Both the position numbers and the translations under genes were made by a program. Shown in pieces: positions 32,113-44,037 of a DNA stretch of 64,000 nt. Source of the DNA: Aaosphaeria pasadenensis. Lineage: Eukaryota > Ascomycota > Dothideomycetes > Pleosporales. A model generated the notes under the pieces. It saw only the letters and a program-made list of their open reading frames with translations. It made no database searches and was not told the origin of the DNA. Within the stretch, counting starts at the first letter, position 1; each line of letters opens with the position of its first letter. The stretch spans positions 1,860,001-1,924,000 of the forward strand of contig JAKLMB010000001.1 of assembly GCA_022813625.1 (NCBI GenBank), written 5' to 3'.

Positions 32113-34086
32113 ATGTCATCACAACCACCTACGGCATCTTCTTCCACCCTAGGCTTCTTCCAATCGCTCCCAGTACTTCCTCCACAGTACACATCAACGC
32201 AAACAAAAGATGCTACCTTGACTTCGGATGATCAAGTCTTCGCTCGAATTCTCGCCTTGTATCTTTCCTCAAACAGCGGCGCTGTCAAGGATCACATACA
32301 TCATCTCGCACGTGTCGCTCTGCACCCAACTGTCCTCGCTCACGGCGTAGATGCCGAGACAAACCATCCCACCATCCGCTCGCTGACGACTTTTGGCGAG
32401 GAAAACCGAAATGACCCTCTCTGGACCGCACGTGGATGGAGTGCTCTGAAAGAGATTGGCTATAAGGAGGGTGTCGTTGCCGTCGCATTTGACAAAGAGC
32501 AGAAGCAATGGAACAGGCGCATCCACGAGTTTGGCTTGGGACATGTATGGATCAACTCAGCCACCATGACTGGATGTCCGATGAGTATGACAGATGGTGC
32601 AGCTGTGTTGTTGAGTCGTCATCTCAATGACGAGGATGGGGATCAACCAGGACGGCAACATGTGGTACAGGAGTCCTTCCGGAGATTGACCAGCCGAGAT
32701 CCAGCTATAGCTTGGACGAGTGGGCAATGGATGACTGAGCGCAGCGGAGGAAGTGATGTATCTGGCACAGAGACTGTTTCCCGGAGACTGACGCCTCAAG
32801 AACTTGCGCAGGAAGAGAAGGATGGCAGAACCCAAGATGCAGCTGGACTGCCACTAGGTCCATGGCGCATCGATGGATTCAAATGGTTTAGCAGTGCTAC
32901 CGACTCTGACATGTCTGTTATGCTCGCGAGGACGTCCAAGGGTGGACTAAGCGCTTTCTATGCACCATTGCGTCGCAGGACCGGCGTTACGATTCCATCC
33001 ATCAACGCTGTCGAGCAAGATACTCACGCCACGGAGCTCAATGGCATTCGCATCCAGCGTCTAAAGAACAAGCTCGGCACCAAATCTCTCCCTACAGCTG
33101 AGCTTGAGCTCAAGGGGGCTCGTGCTTGGTTGATCGGCGAGGAGGGCAAAGGCGTGAAAGAGATATCTGCAATCCTCAACATCACCCGCCTACATACTGC
33201 CGCTGGTTCAGTCGGCAACTGGGCCCGGGGCCTCGCTATCTGTCGTGCATACAGCAAAGTACGAAAAGTTCGCGGTGGCCTATTGCAAGACAACGCACAA
33301 CATCTCCGATGGATGGCCGATGAGACGGTCAAGTTCGCTGCTGCAATGCATTTTACCTTCGTTGGTGTTGCGCTACAGGGCGCTTTGGAGCAAGACTGGG
33401 ATCAGATGGTCCGTGGTACAAAGGCCGAGAACTTGATTCCCAAAGACAAAGTCGTCGTGCAAGAACTCCTTCGATTTATGCTTCCAGTTGCAAAGGCCCA
33501 AGTCAGTGTTGCCTCGGTCCATGGTTTAAGACAGTGCATGGAATGTCTTGGTGGCGTCGGATACTGCGAGAACCTCGAAGATGGAGGTTTACTGAATATC
33601 GCAAAAACTTATCGTGATAACCTAGTTAATCCCATTTGGGAGGGAACAGTATCGGTCATGGCTGAGGATGTTGTCCGTGTCCTTGGAGATAAACGGATTG
33701 GAGGCGGGGATGTCGTAGCCAACGTATTCGCTCCATGGGTTCGCAATATCATTAAGAGCTGCAGCGGGGCATCCAGGAATGAAGTGGCTGTCATCGAGAC
33801 GAGACTAGAGTCTTTGATTTCGCTAGTCAATAAAGCCGACAAGGAAGAACTCCTGTACCGCGGCCGCGAACTGCTGGACCACATCGAAGTCGTCGTCAGT
33901 GGTGCTGTTCTTATCTACGATGCAACGATCAATCGTGACGACGTTGCTTCTGTTATAGCTTCGCGATGGATAGCATCTCGTGACCCCACAAGCCAGTCCA
34001 GATCCTCTCAAAATTGGAAGGAGGATGTGGCTCTTGATAAGAAGATATTCCTGGGCAACGAAGCGTCTCCCCGACAGAAGTTGTAG
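32113..34086 (+). CDS. AidB-like acyl-CoA dehydrogenase
   Basis: Single exon, 657 aa, larger than mitochondrial acyl-CoA dehydrogenases (about 400) and closer to the AidB subfamily. WMTERSGGSDVSGTET is the FAD-contacting AidB motif. Also seen are GFKWFSSATDSDM, the linker RLKNKLGTKSLPTAELEL, the C-terminal helical domain with CMECLGGVGYCEN, and NPIWEGTVSVMAEDVVRVL. The C-terminus is QKL, resembling but not matching the peroxisomal PTS1 consensus (S/A/C-K/R/H-L/M). It probably oxidises an acyl-CoA or acts in stress protection as AidB does; the substrate is not known. Confidence 0.92.
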   Translation: MSSQPPTASSSTLGFFQSLPVLPPQYTSTQTKDATLTSDDQVFARILALYLSSNSGAVKDHIHHLARVALHPTVLAHGVDAETNHPTIRSLTTFGEENRNDPLWTARGWSALKEIGYKEGVVAVAFDKEQKQWNRRIHEFGLGHVWINSATMTGCPMSMTDGAAVLLSRHLNDEDGDQPGRQHVVQESFRRLTSRDPAIAWTSGQWMTERSGGSDVSGTETVSRRLTPQELAQEEKDGRTQDAAGLPLGPWRIDGFKWFSSATDSDMSVMLARTSKGGLSAFYAPLRRRTGVTIPSINAVEQDTHATELNGIRIQRLKNKLGTKSLPTAELELKGARAWLIGEEGKGVKEISAILNITRLHTAAGSVGNWARGLAICRAYSKVRKVRGGLLQDNAQHLRWMADETVKFAAAMHFTFVGVALQGALEQDWDQMVRGTKAENLIPKDKVVVQELLRFMLPVAKAQVSVASVHGLRQCMECLGGVGYCENLEDGGLLNIAKTYRDNLVNPIWEGTVSVMAEDVVRVLGDKRIGGGDVVANVFAPWVRNIIKSCSGASRNEVAVIETRLESLISLVNKADKEELLYRGRELLDHIEVVVSGAVLIYDATINRDDVASVIASRWIASRDPTSQSRSSQNWKEDVALDKKIFLGNEASPRQKL

Positions 34087-34208
34087 ATAATTGCATATCA
34101 ATGTAAATAGCGAACAGTTGTAGCCTTGTGGTTCTCGAAATCTTAATCGCAGCATTGGATTCAACATTTTGAAAATACATTACGTCATTATTATATATTA
34201 CATGATTT

Positions 34209-35301
34209 TCAAGGTCGAATTATAACAGTACTCCAAGTATCATCGTGCTTCTCGAAGTCCGCTTCTTTCTCTCCGCCTTTAGTCTGCAATTGTGCATTCC
34301 GCTGTGCCTGTTCGTCTAGCAACACTTTCTTGATGCCCTTCATCTTGAACCAAATCCACCCTGCCATTACAATCGTAATTATAAAAGCACTGACAAACAT
34401 GATCGTCTGCGTCAAAGAATCCTTCTTATCTTGAACCAGGAGAACACCCAGGTAGACGAGAAAGATTTGCTTAGGCAGCGAGAGAAAGGTCGAGACAACG
34501 AAGTGCCAGAATTTGACGTCGCAAGTCGAAAAGACAGCGGTGCTGAAATGTGAAGGAATGGCCGAGAAGCGAATGAGGAGAACAATCTAGATGTATGTTA
34601 GCAATGATTGACTGCATACACTTCAGAAAATGGGATGCTTACCCAGAAGCCACCGTCCCTTGTCAGGCGCGCCAGCGCACCATAGTTGAGGTTCGTTCGC
34701 TCGAGCTTCTGGGCTCGTCTTCTGAGGGCGTGTTTGAAGGCGAACCATGTCGCGACTATGCCATTGTCAGCGCCCATGTGATGTTTAACATTGCGAGCTG
34801 GTAACCCACTTTCGCCGATAAAAGTCCCAGCTGCCACTATCGCGAAACCAATCCAGAGTCCATACACTACACCACACAGCAATGCGATGACCTCGTGTCC
34901 AAAGAGTGGTGGGAAAGACAAGATCACCAAAATGGCGATTGGAATAAGCCAGCCGGCGGGTAGGTCGCGAACCTTCTCGGAAAACGGTCGAAGATACTAC
35001 AGTACGATTTAAGTCAGTGACGTGCATGGCATCTGAAGCCATTTGTGGAAACCCACCTCGACCACTTCGTCATGATGTATCGTCAACATTACTGTCGCAA
35101 CTCCAATGCCAATGAACAAAAGATGCCATGCTATAGCAGAGTCAGTTTATGGAGTCGAATCGCAGCCATCGAAAACTGACGTATGTATTTTGGTGCGAAG
35201 AACACTCTTTTCCAATTCACTGGCCTGTATTCTGTATTCTCTGGACTGCTGTCTTTCTTTTTTTTTTGGGCGCCCATCGCGCCCATCTCAATGTCCGCCA
35301 T
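34209..35301 (-). CDS. TVP38: TVP38/TMEM64-family Golgi membrane protein
   Basis: Five exons (35301-35181, 35130-35057, 34996-34810, 34755-34643, 34586-34209) give 290 aa. A short cytosolic N-terminus with a Lys run is followed by WHLLFIGIGVATVML, IPIAILVILSFPPLFGHE and VVYGLWIGFAIVAAGTFIGE. The family core FAFKHALRRRAQKLERTNL, then RDGGFWIVLLIRFSAIPSHF and STAVFSTCDVKFW, is conserved across fungal Tvp38. A last helix (IMFVSAFIITIVMAGWIWF) precedes an acidic tail. Yeast Tvp38 resides in Golgi vesicles; relatives (TMEM41B, VMP1) scramble lipids. All five junctions keep frame, but the A10 tract in exon 1 deserves a check. Confidence 0.88.
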
Positions 35302-37134
35302 TCCGATGATCAACTAAATTTCGTCAAACGAAGTAGATATTAGAAATTCGTATAGTAGATTGACCTAGACCAGCCAGATTGCCGAAGGAAGGAGCTGAAT
35401 TATGATGAAAAGACTTGCAGGATCGTCAAAATCAAGCTAGACGCTGGAAACACGCAGCATAATGTACGAAATCTCAACTGAAACCGGCGAGACCAAATCC
35501 GAGCACAGTCCCATGGTCGCAACATCGCTTCCAAATCCTGGATCACTAGCGGCCGCAGCTATTCTCTAGGCGCGCCTATTGCACCTGGAAAATTTCCGAT
35601 AGGACTATAGGCAATTATGCATTCATCATTTATTGATGTCTATTGGCCTGGTGTCGTGGATCTGGTATGCGGGAGGATAGATCGTGCTACTAATAGGTTC
35701 CTTTCGCTAGCGCTTAGGGCTGATGAAACAGAGAGTTGCGACAGGCGGACCAGTGACAGCCGCGGATCACTATTGAGACATGAAAGTGTATGTAGATCCT
35801 GGGCGCTTCATATAACTGTATACGCTCTACAGTCTTGATTGCGATTCGTCCATGCACCTCCATGGGTATTCCTTTTTATCGATGTGAAATTATTGAGCGT
35901 GCTGGTGCGGGATGAAACTTGGATCGCTATTCAATGTGAACACTCCTTTAGTAAAACCATGCTTATGAAACAGCAACAGAAGATATCCAGTAGCTATTTC
36001 CATTGTTTCGGAGCACAAATAATTGGTCACAAGAATAAACACAGCGCTGAAGATAGCGAAAGAGATGAACGAACATAGGCCACCCTTCATTATCTTGTCA
36101 AAAGTCGGGGAGCAAAATCCCAATGACCAAGAGAATTGCAACTCCTCACCGAATGAGGTGGGTGCGAGTATCGATAACAACTAAAACAAACACCCGATTC
36201 CAAGCCGAGGTGATGGATTTCTTCTTGGTACTGGTTTCCAATGAACAGAACCGCGGTACATTGTCGGAACCCCAAAATAGGGTTTCACCCGTTTCCACGA
36301 CTGACGTAGTCTGTTCGTATCATAAGCTGTGAACGTATAGTACATGAAGTCTGAATGGGCTAGCATTGTGATGATGACAAAATAGTAGCAAGCCCGCCAT
36401 TCGCATCGTCAGTGAATTGCTGTGGCCGAATCGATCCGTTCGAAGCAAATGGGTTGCGCTTCCCACTAGATACATGCGTCGTGCGTGGCAACCAAGAATC
36501 GAAACCATGTTTCGGCTGCGATTCATCTCGTTTCGAAATAGAACAGGTGCGTGAGAGTGATCAACTCAGTCTAACACATGTTTGATTCGCTGATTCGCTG
36601 AAAAGGTCGTGACAAAATGACAATGAGATGTCTCGGGTTCTGTGTCTCATCCGATGTAAAGACTTCCTTCAATTAAGTTCATCCACCCGTTCCTTCTTAT
36701 GGTGATTCGTAAATGAAGTAAGAATGCCCTAATCTTAGACAATCCCCAATATCGTAGCAATCGCAATACGTTGCCTTGAATTCCGGCATCTGTTCTGAAA
36801 AGTTCAACTCCATTTTTCTATAGGAGCAAGCTACAAGTTCGTTGTGTTCGAATTTGCTGACTCTTTCATTATATTGCCATTCGTCATCAATCCGGTGACG
36901 GAATAGCGCAATGCTGATGAACCCAACCCGTGAATGCCGATGCTTTCTCCGCTCGGAGAATTCAAGACCGAATCATGGGGATCGCCCAGTGGCCGGGGCC
37001 AGAAGTTTGGATCCTCCAGCCAGAAATTAGTGGTATGACTATCTTTGATGCTCATTACGCTCTTGAGTGGCTTGCATCACGAAAATGCCGGGTTGGCATG
37101 ACATGTTGACATTATTGAGGTGATGGTCGCATCC
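35302..37134. other. 1.8-kb gene-free stretch
   Basis: Short frames only (plus 35617-35838, minus 35890-36180, minus 36831-37055), none with a domain or splice support. No transposon ends or long repeats were seen. Confidence 0.5.
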
Positions 37135-38630
37135 TCAGTCTGCCTCAACCTCTGAATCTCTTAATAGCCTCATCAAAGGGTTTTCATTTGATCCAGGAAT
37201 CCTTGTATATGGCTTTTCTGCCAATTCATTCGTCCTGCACTTGCAATACTGATGACCGTATCTGGGATCTTCTGCATAGACACTTTGAAGTTTGGGGAGA
37301 ACATGAAACAAGCCATCAAGTTCAATGACCAGCCGTTTCCATTCGTGCTCATTGAAGAAGTGCACTTCAAGATCTAGAACTTCCAGTGAGTCCGGTAGCT
37401 GGGAGGCGAGAGTCGACGATTCCAGGAGATCAGTCCACAGAATACTCCAAACGGTTCTCAATGTCTTGAGAACGCGAAAGTCGCGGAACGACACTGTGCA
37501 GAATTCCGAACTCTTTGAGGCAGTGCCCTACGAGATGCGTTAATGATTTTGTTGTCTACACAATTCAATCTACTTACCCGATTCCGATTTACACTCGTGT
37601 ACGATTTAATCCAAGTCTCAGCAAGCCGTTCACTACCCTCAGCAGATAAGGTTGGAACTTCTAGAACCAGGTGCTCCAATGTCTGGCCAGTACGCTCCCG
37701 CAATAGTTCTATGGTTTCTCTCCATATTGATATTAGGTGAAGCGACAGCGTGTTACATTCGAAAGTAAATCGTTTGATTGATTTCGGTGAAGCCAGGATC
37801 GTTTGCACAGTGGGTGGGTCAAGATAAGATTGGACAAAGAAGTATTCCTCCACGTTCGATTCCGGAAGCCGTATACTGGATGAGTCTTCCCCGGGATTTC
37901 GTAGAGGAAAGTTCCATTGCATTTTCTCAGCAGCAATCTGACGAACTGATGGGATCCGGTTCAATAACAAGACCCAGCCCGGGTCAATGCCAACGTTCTG
38001 GTCGTGTTGTTCATGAGTCATGACTACAGTGGTGAGATGTTGAAATGGAAGCTGAACTGCAAGTGAAAGGTTTGCTTGAGAATATGCCAAAACTGCAGAT
38101 TGCATTATTGCCCATAGGGCCCCCTCTGTACTGAAGTCGGGAGAAGTAAGCACTTTCAGATAGGGCAAGTAGTGGACCAGTACGGTGATCATGGGGTCCA
38201 CAAATGGGTTCTGATCCGAACGATCTTCCGGGTGGGCCCGTATACCCTCATTCTGGAGCTTTAACCACGTTCTTTGGGCTCTCACTCTGGAATACATAAT
38301 TTCGATTCTGTCGAATTCGGCATGGAACAGGCTGCAATCCTCATCGTGTGGTTCGTCCCAAAATGTCGATAATTTGGGTATCACTAATCGCTGGTAATAC
38401 CACCCTTTACGCGGGTCGGAAATCAACTCCCTCAATTTTTGCCGCAAGCTGACAGTCGTTATATCCAGGTCTCCGCACTTTTTGAACCTTAATGTATGAT
38501 TTTGTAAAAGGTATTTGCAAACTCTCCATGACTCGCTGCTTGCCAGGGCAAAGTTGAGACAGAACGTGGGCTCGAGATACTCCGCGATAATAATGATCAA
38601 TTCCGTCGGCAATGGCAAGGTATTCATCAT
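37135..38630 (-). CDS. F-box domain protein
   Basis: Two exons (38630-37578, 37527-37135) give 481 aa. The F-box is at the N-terminus: LPLPTELIIIIAEYLEP followed by FALASSESWRVCKYLL. The rest is fungal-specific with a loose Leu-rich pattern (LPDSLEVLDLEVHFF near the end). It presumably recruits an unknown protein to an SCF ubiquitin ligase. The 50-nt intron splices CGG|GTAAGT ... GTAG|GGC in phase 0. Such genes are numerous and fast-evolving in Pezizomycotina. Confidence 0.8.
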
Positions 38631-38924
38631 TAGTCGATGAGATGAAAACGATTTAGAACAATGCGGTAAAGACAGATACGAAAATGACGTTGTGGTCAGA
38701 GGTTAAAGCTGTCGGATGCAATATTGCCTCCTGGAAGGATTTTGGCGCTGTCTCATTTCGAGCCTAGTTGTAGATCAGTCAGCGCCGCTCTACCTTCCGC
38801 AAATCGGCTTGTACATGAGAACAATCGAAAGATCTAAATAATGGTCCATTCAGAGAAGTAATTTAGGTCGTGCGAGGATGAGAATGCTCATTTACTTGGT
38901 GTTACGATGCCGAGTGCATTATTT

Positions 38925-41320
38925 CTACCCCACTATGGTTGTGTTGACGGCTCTTGGTTGAGGCCACTCATCTAAGACCACATCTTCTCCCTGAATTTGA
39001 AAACATAGTCGACTCTGCTCAGGTACATCCAAAGCCAAGCAATAGACACCAGCATAGATAATAGTGTTTCCAACACCATCGACTCTAGCAAAGTCCCCCC
39101 AAGTGAAATCCAGTTCTGTATGCCTCCGCTCATTTGGCTTAACACCGCGCAGTCGCTCGTAGCCAACAAGCTCCTTGATCGGATGTGGAGAGGGGCCAGC
39201 TTCCGAAGAAACAAATGCAAGGGCGACAAAGTCAGAAGTAACGTTTCCATTGTTGGTCACGGAGATGGGAATTGATGGGAATTTGCAAAGGTCCTTGTGT
39301 GGAAGCGTACACTCAGCAAGCTGGGACGCTTGGAAGACCTGCACATCCTGTGAACTTGAACTTTGACCACCGCTGGTATCACCAAATCCCACGGAGAACT
39401 TGGTGTAATGAAGACCGAAACCGAACTCCTGGACGGCGCTGGCATACCATTTGTACGTCCTGCCTGGGTTGGTGGAGCTGGGCCGAAGAGACATGTCCGT
39501 CATTGGAACCTGGTCAGCATAAGCACTGGGATACTGAGTGATTGGAAGGCGGCCTGCTGGTGCCTTTAGGCCAGATATAATGTCGAATGCGGCATCTCCT
39601 CCATACATTCCCGGGTAGCCCATCCAAATGATGGAATTGATGGCCTTATTCTCCAGAAGCGGCGCATTGTCGACCGAAGTGCCTAACTGCACAACAACGA
39701 TTGGCTTCCCAACCTTACCTAGATCGTTGAGAAACGCGAGCTGCGCTGCTGGCCAAGCAATACTTGTACGATCTAGATCCTCAGATTCGATCGAGACATC
39801 GATTCCACCAAAGTACAACACGATGTCAGCAGCTTTCGCAGCATCGAGCATGGGAGAATAGGAACCGCCGGCGGAGACCGGCCCATCTGCGAATTTGACA
39901 TTGAAGCCCCTCATCTGCGCAGCCTCGAGAGGTGTGCGATAGAAAGGGGGTCTTCCATTGTAGTTTCCCAGCATCCTTGTCCTAGTATCGTTGGCCCACA
40001 TGCCAATGACAGCAATTGTTTGATTGGGCTTGAATCTGTATGGAAGTAGGCCATTGTTTTTGAGAAGAACAGCACCATCTGTTGCTGAGCTAAGAGCAAG
40101 ATTTCGTGCAGTCTCTGTATTGACAGCCTCCCAACCATACGCACGAAACCCAACAACATCGTCCCTGAACCTGGCGAAATAGTCGGAGCGAATGAGTCCC
40201 TCGTATTGACGCCGTAGGGCATTGTCAATGACCTTTTCGCTGAGCAATGACTGGTTGTAGGCACCAATAACATCAGTCGACCAACCGCCCGCTTCACATA
40301 CATTGTCTGTCCCTGCATTGAACGCAGCACCAGCAGCTTGAGCAGCTGTTTTGACCCACTTGTGGTCCGCGTAGATGTTGTGGACAGCGTTGCAATCACT
40401 GACGACGTAGTTATTATGTTTCGTCCAATTCCAATGTTCTCGCAGTACAGTCTGCATCAAATATTCATTCGCACAAGCTGGAGTACCGTTGACTCGATTG
40501 TATGAGCACATGATCGATCCGACGTTCGAATCCCGAGCGCACTGCCGAAACGGTGGAAGATAATACTCGACAAGATCCTGCAAAGATACGATAGCATTGA
40601 ACGCATATCGAACCACGCCTTTCCATCTCTCGAGATCGTAGGCGGCAAAGTGCTTGCAAGTTGCGATTATCTGCCGTTTGCCGACGATATCTGGGTCCTG
40701 GCTGGCCCATTCCATGCCTTTCAGGAGGTGCTTAACGTACTTCGCGATTCGGAGTGGGTCCTCGCCGGGGGTCTCCAGGCCTCTTCCCCAGCGAGGATCT
40801 TTGAATGGGTTGATGTTGGGAGTCCAGAAGTCGATGCCAGCACGGCCGGCATTACCAAAAGCGCGGGCTTCGGCACCTATCACGAGCCCTATCTTTTCAA
40901 CTAAGTCATCGTCGAAAGCCGCGGAGATGGTGATGGGGTTTGCGAACGAAGTCGCAGATGAAAACTCCCCAGCATTGGAGAAATTGACACCAGGTGAAAA
41001 AGCTACGCCATGTAAAGCCTCACTCCACCAGTCGTATTTAGGTAGACCAAGTCTTGGTGCACCTTGGCTATGACTTTGAGAATTTAGTAGCCATTCTGTG
41101 CATCCATTGTAAGATTGACTCACTCTACCAAATTGACGAGTTTTTCCTGGATAGTCATCGCCTCCACTAGAGCTGCTGCTCGTCGTGCCGGATCAAGTCC
41201 CATATCGCACACATCGTTCTTCGCCAATGGCCCAGAAACGCAATCTGGATATCGATCGCCATTTGCGCTATGAAAGAGAGCAGGAACTATAATGACTTCA
41301 ATAAGCTTGAGTAAATTCAT
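38925..41320 (-). CDS. Secreted GH3 beta-xylosidase
   Basis: Two exons (41320-41124, 41067-38925) give 779 aa. I chose the ATG at 41320 because MNLLKLIEVIIVPALFHSANG is a signal peptide; the frame stays open upstream to 41416. GH3 features: LPKYDWWSEALHGVA, the KHFAAYDLE segment, NNYVVSDCNAV (nucleophile Asp in SDC) and GIDVSIESEDLDR (acid/base Glu region). A C-terminal fibronectin-III-like domain includes YTKFSVGF and VTNNGNVTSDFVALAF. Size and motifs match fungal XlnD/BxlB beta-1,4-xylosidases, which release xylose from xylo-oligosaccharides outside the cell. Confidence 0.95.
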
Positions 41321-41798
41321 GATTGTGTCGAGATACTCATGGAATAAGTTGGTTTGGTGGAGATAGCATGGAGATTTAAATTCCCATGAGCTACGCTTCA
41401 ATATCGCTATATGCATGCAGGTACTCTCGGGAACAATTTACGGCACCGGCGCAGATCAGCATAGCTGTACGGGATGGTTCCCCTCATGTTGGGTGAACCA
41501 GTGATGCTAAAGACGCGGTTAAATTCGCCTGGTATCGCTCCTTGCAAGAACTGTCGATGTCCATCGCCAGGTCGGGCAATCCATCAACGCGCTATATGAC
41601 CATGTAGAAATTGGCTCCGCTCGCCATCCGATGAACTGGGAATTCAATCAGCATAGCATTGCATACCCCTCTTTTCAATAAGTTATCGTACGTCACCATT
41701 TTCAAATGTGCCTTTGCAATGGGAATGGTTAAGAAATAAAAGCGGTGGTTGCAGATATCGCAAAGACGATCTTGCAAGGTCTTCATTAATTTTTGCAC
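41321..41798. other. Intergenic between xylosidase and beta-lactamase-like gene
   Basis: Promoter of the xylosidase. Nothing else recognised. Confidence 0.5.
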
Positions 41799-43637
41799 CT
41801 ATAGTTCCATGTTCTCCTCCAAGAACCCCTTTTCTTTATTTTCGCGGACTAACTTGGCCCTAAATCCAGTTGCTTCGATAGTCTCAACAGTATTACCTTC
41901 CCCTCCCCAAAATATTACTTCATTGAACGGCTTGCCAGCGTACGATGCTCTGTCATAATCAGTCGGGCAGAAGTTGTCCCAGATCTTGTGACCTTGTGAG
42001 TTTGGATACTGAACCCCAAGTATGCGCCACTTTTCGCCCTCTTCCTTCTTCTCGTTGCTGTACAGGAGTGTGGGTGCCAAAATTGCATACCACGGTATAT
42101 CTCCTCCATGAGGACCAAGGAGCTGTTTCAATTGTGATTCAAGAACATCTGTTCCATTTGATATGAATCGCTCGAGTACAAGGCCGCGTTCATCGGCTGC
42201 AAGGATCATTGACGTGTTCAGACCAGCCTGCTCAGCGACATATTCCCCAGCGTAGCGTTCATGGAGTTGGCGTATGGCTACCTCCTCTGCAGCGCGGACA
42301 GCCTCAACGGTGACTGCTTCGAGAAGTTCCGTAAAGATTCTGCCTGTGCCCGCCACGAGAATTGTGATGCCAAGATCATATTCGGGCACTGTCATGATAA
42401 TTGACTGATACCCAGGGAGGCCTCCGGATTTCGTGATGAATCGCACGGAGCGTTTGGAGCCGAGTAGGATTTCATCCGTGCGGAAAATCTCCCAAGGAGT
42501 CCCGTAGAATGTCTGTAGACCATCGCCGGGGGAAACGGGATGGGCCCAGTTCAAGGCATGGGTGATGCCGTTGTATTTGGTCAGAATGTATCGGAGATAC
42601 TTGGACAAGTCTTTGCTTGAACTGTATATTCCGCCGGTCGGGTTCTGGACACCAGCATCCACGTCCCAGTAATGAGATCCCACGGGTATGACACCAGCAC
42701 TGTCAGGTGGTAGTGACAACGTGCTTTTGGTCATTTCGAGAGGATCAAAGATGGCATCCTTGATATAGGATTCATATGTTTGGTTTGTAACATTGGCGAC
42801 TGCGAGACCGACAATTTCGAAAGCGAGGTTTGAATAGGATGACTTCTGGTTTGGGGCGAAGACGGGGTCTTTGGCCTTCACGGCTTTCAAAAGATCTGTG
42901 TGAAATATTTTAGCTTCGCAATCTTTAACCCCAGTTCAAGCGCCTACCCGCTCTTTTGCAGCTTGGTTCATAGTTGTCACCAAACTCGTCGCATTCCAAC
43001 AAGCCTTCGCGCGACAAAGGTGGAAAGCCCAATTTAGTAGGGTCGTCAGATCCCCACCAATCGTTTATGTAGTCGGTCTGCGCGACTGAAAGAAATCAGC
43101 TACTTTACCTTCAGGGGTATAACAATGTGTCATATCGGGGTGCGAACAGTCTCGTGGAAGTCCACTCAGCTGGCTTGCCAGACTTCGCAATGTAATATCG
43201 TTCCATGGTATTGTACCCTCCTGCTTTCCCTCCAATTCAGGAATGTATTTTGTAATGGCGTCATCCAGGCTCACATTCCCCGCAGCATGCTGATATAGCA
43301 AACCAAGAACGGTGAAAGACTTGGTGATACTTGCAATGCGATACAAAGCGTCACCATTGACTTCTGGTATGTCGGGACGGGACGAATTTCTTTCCCGCGC
43401 GGTATGGTGCTGAGACCAAAGTGTTTCCTTGGAGGACGTTATCTCCACAGAGAATGAGAGAGGGTCGTATTGAGGGTCAGCGATGATGGTGTTCAAGGTT
43501 GTATGTATTGTTTTGAATGCTTCCTGGAGGGTGGGGTCTTTGGGATCGTAATCTGGTAACGGATGGACCTCACTTGGGCCTGGACAGCTGGCTTTGACCA
43601 AAGCCGCCCCGAAGAGGGGAAGGATCGTGAACAACAT
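41799..43637 (-). CDS. Secreted serine beta-lactamase-like protein (class C/esterase-type fold)
   Basis: Three exons (43637-43148, 43085-42948, 42895-41799) give 574 aa. Residues 1-17 are a signal peptide (MLFTILPLFGAALVKAS). RIASITKSFTVLGLL holds the S-x-x-K active-site Ser/Lys, and SSYSNLAFEIVG the Y-x-N motif. Exon 1 ends at GLPRD and splices through a weak GTTCGC donor to FAQTDYINDWWG; reading through instead meets a stop, and the spliced product fits the usual fungal IPRDFAQ-like motif. The C-terminal domain (about 150 aa) is typical of fungal LACTB/FlbD-like hydrolases. Fungal members act as esterases, peptidases or lactam hydrolases. It is tandem to the xylosidase. Confidence 0.87.
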
Positions 43638-44037
43638 TGTTCGTGTAAGAAGAGAAAAGCATCATGAAAGAGCGGTGTTTATTTGAGTCGTATCCCCTCA
43701 GTGGTAAGCTGACAGCTCCAATGCATGGACGCGTAGATCGGCGCTAAACACGGACGGAACCCCTTTTATCGATAAACAACCTCATGCGGATCTTTTCCGC
43801 TTCTTCTCATTATATTGTCACATCCCATGTCAATTGCAACATAACGACACCAAATTCGCATTTGCACAAACATTGACCATACCTTCGCCCAATAGAAGAT
43901 GGAAGTTCAACTTGAACCAAGTCTTGGTGAATAATTAATCTGACATTTCTATAAGATTCGTAGCATCTAATGTTACAACATGAAACTATATATCGTACAA
44001 AGGCAACAACTCCTCTTACATTAACTCCAAGCGAACA
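43638..44037. other. Intergenic spacer
   Basis: Promoter of the beta-lactamase-like gene and 3' flank of the CorA-like gene. A plus-strand frame at 43970-44323 is antisense to the latter. Confidence 0.5.

Noticed and set aside
43086..43147. Shorter intron (GTAAAG...TTTCAG, 23 nt) in the beta-lactamase-like gene
   Set aside because: Too short for a fungal intron and it leaves a non-family insertion. The 62-nt intron with a GTTCGC donor restores the RDFAQ-like motif.
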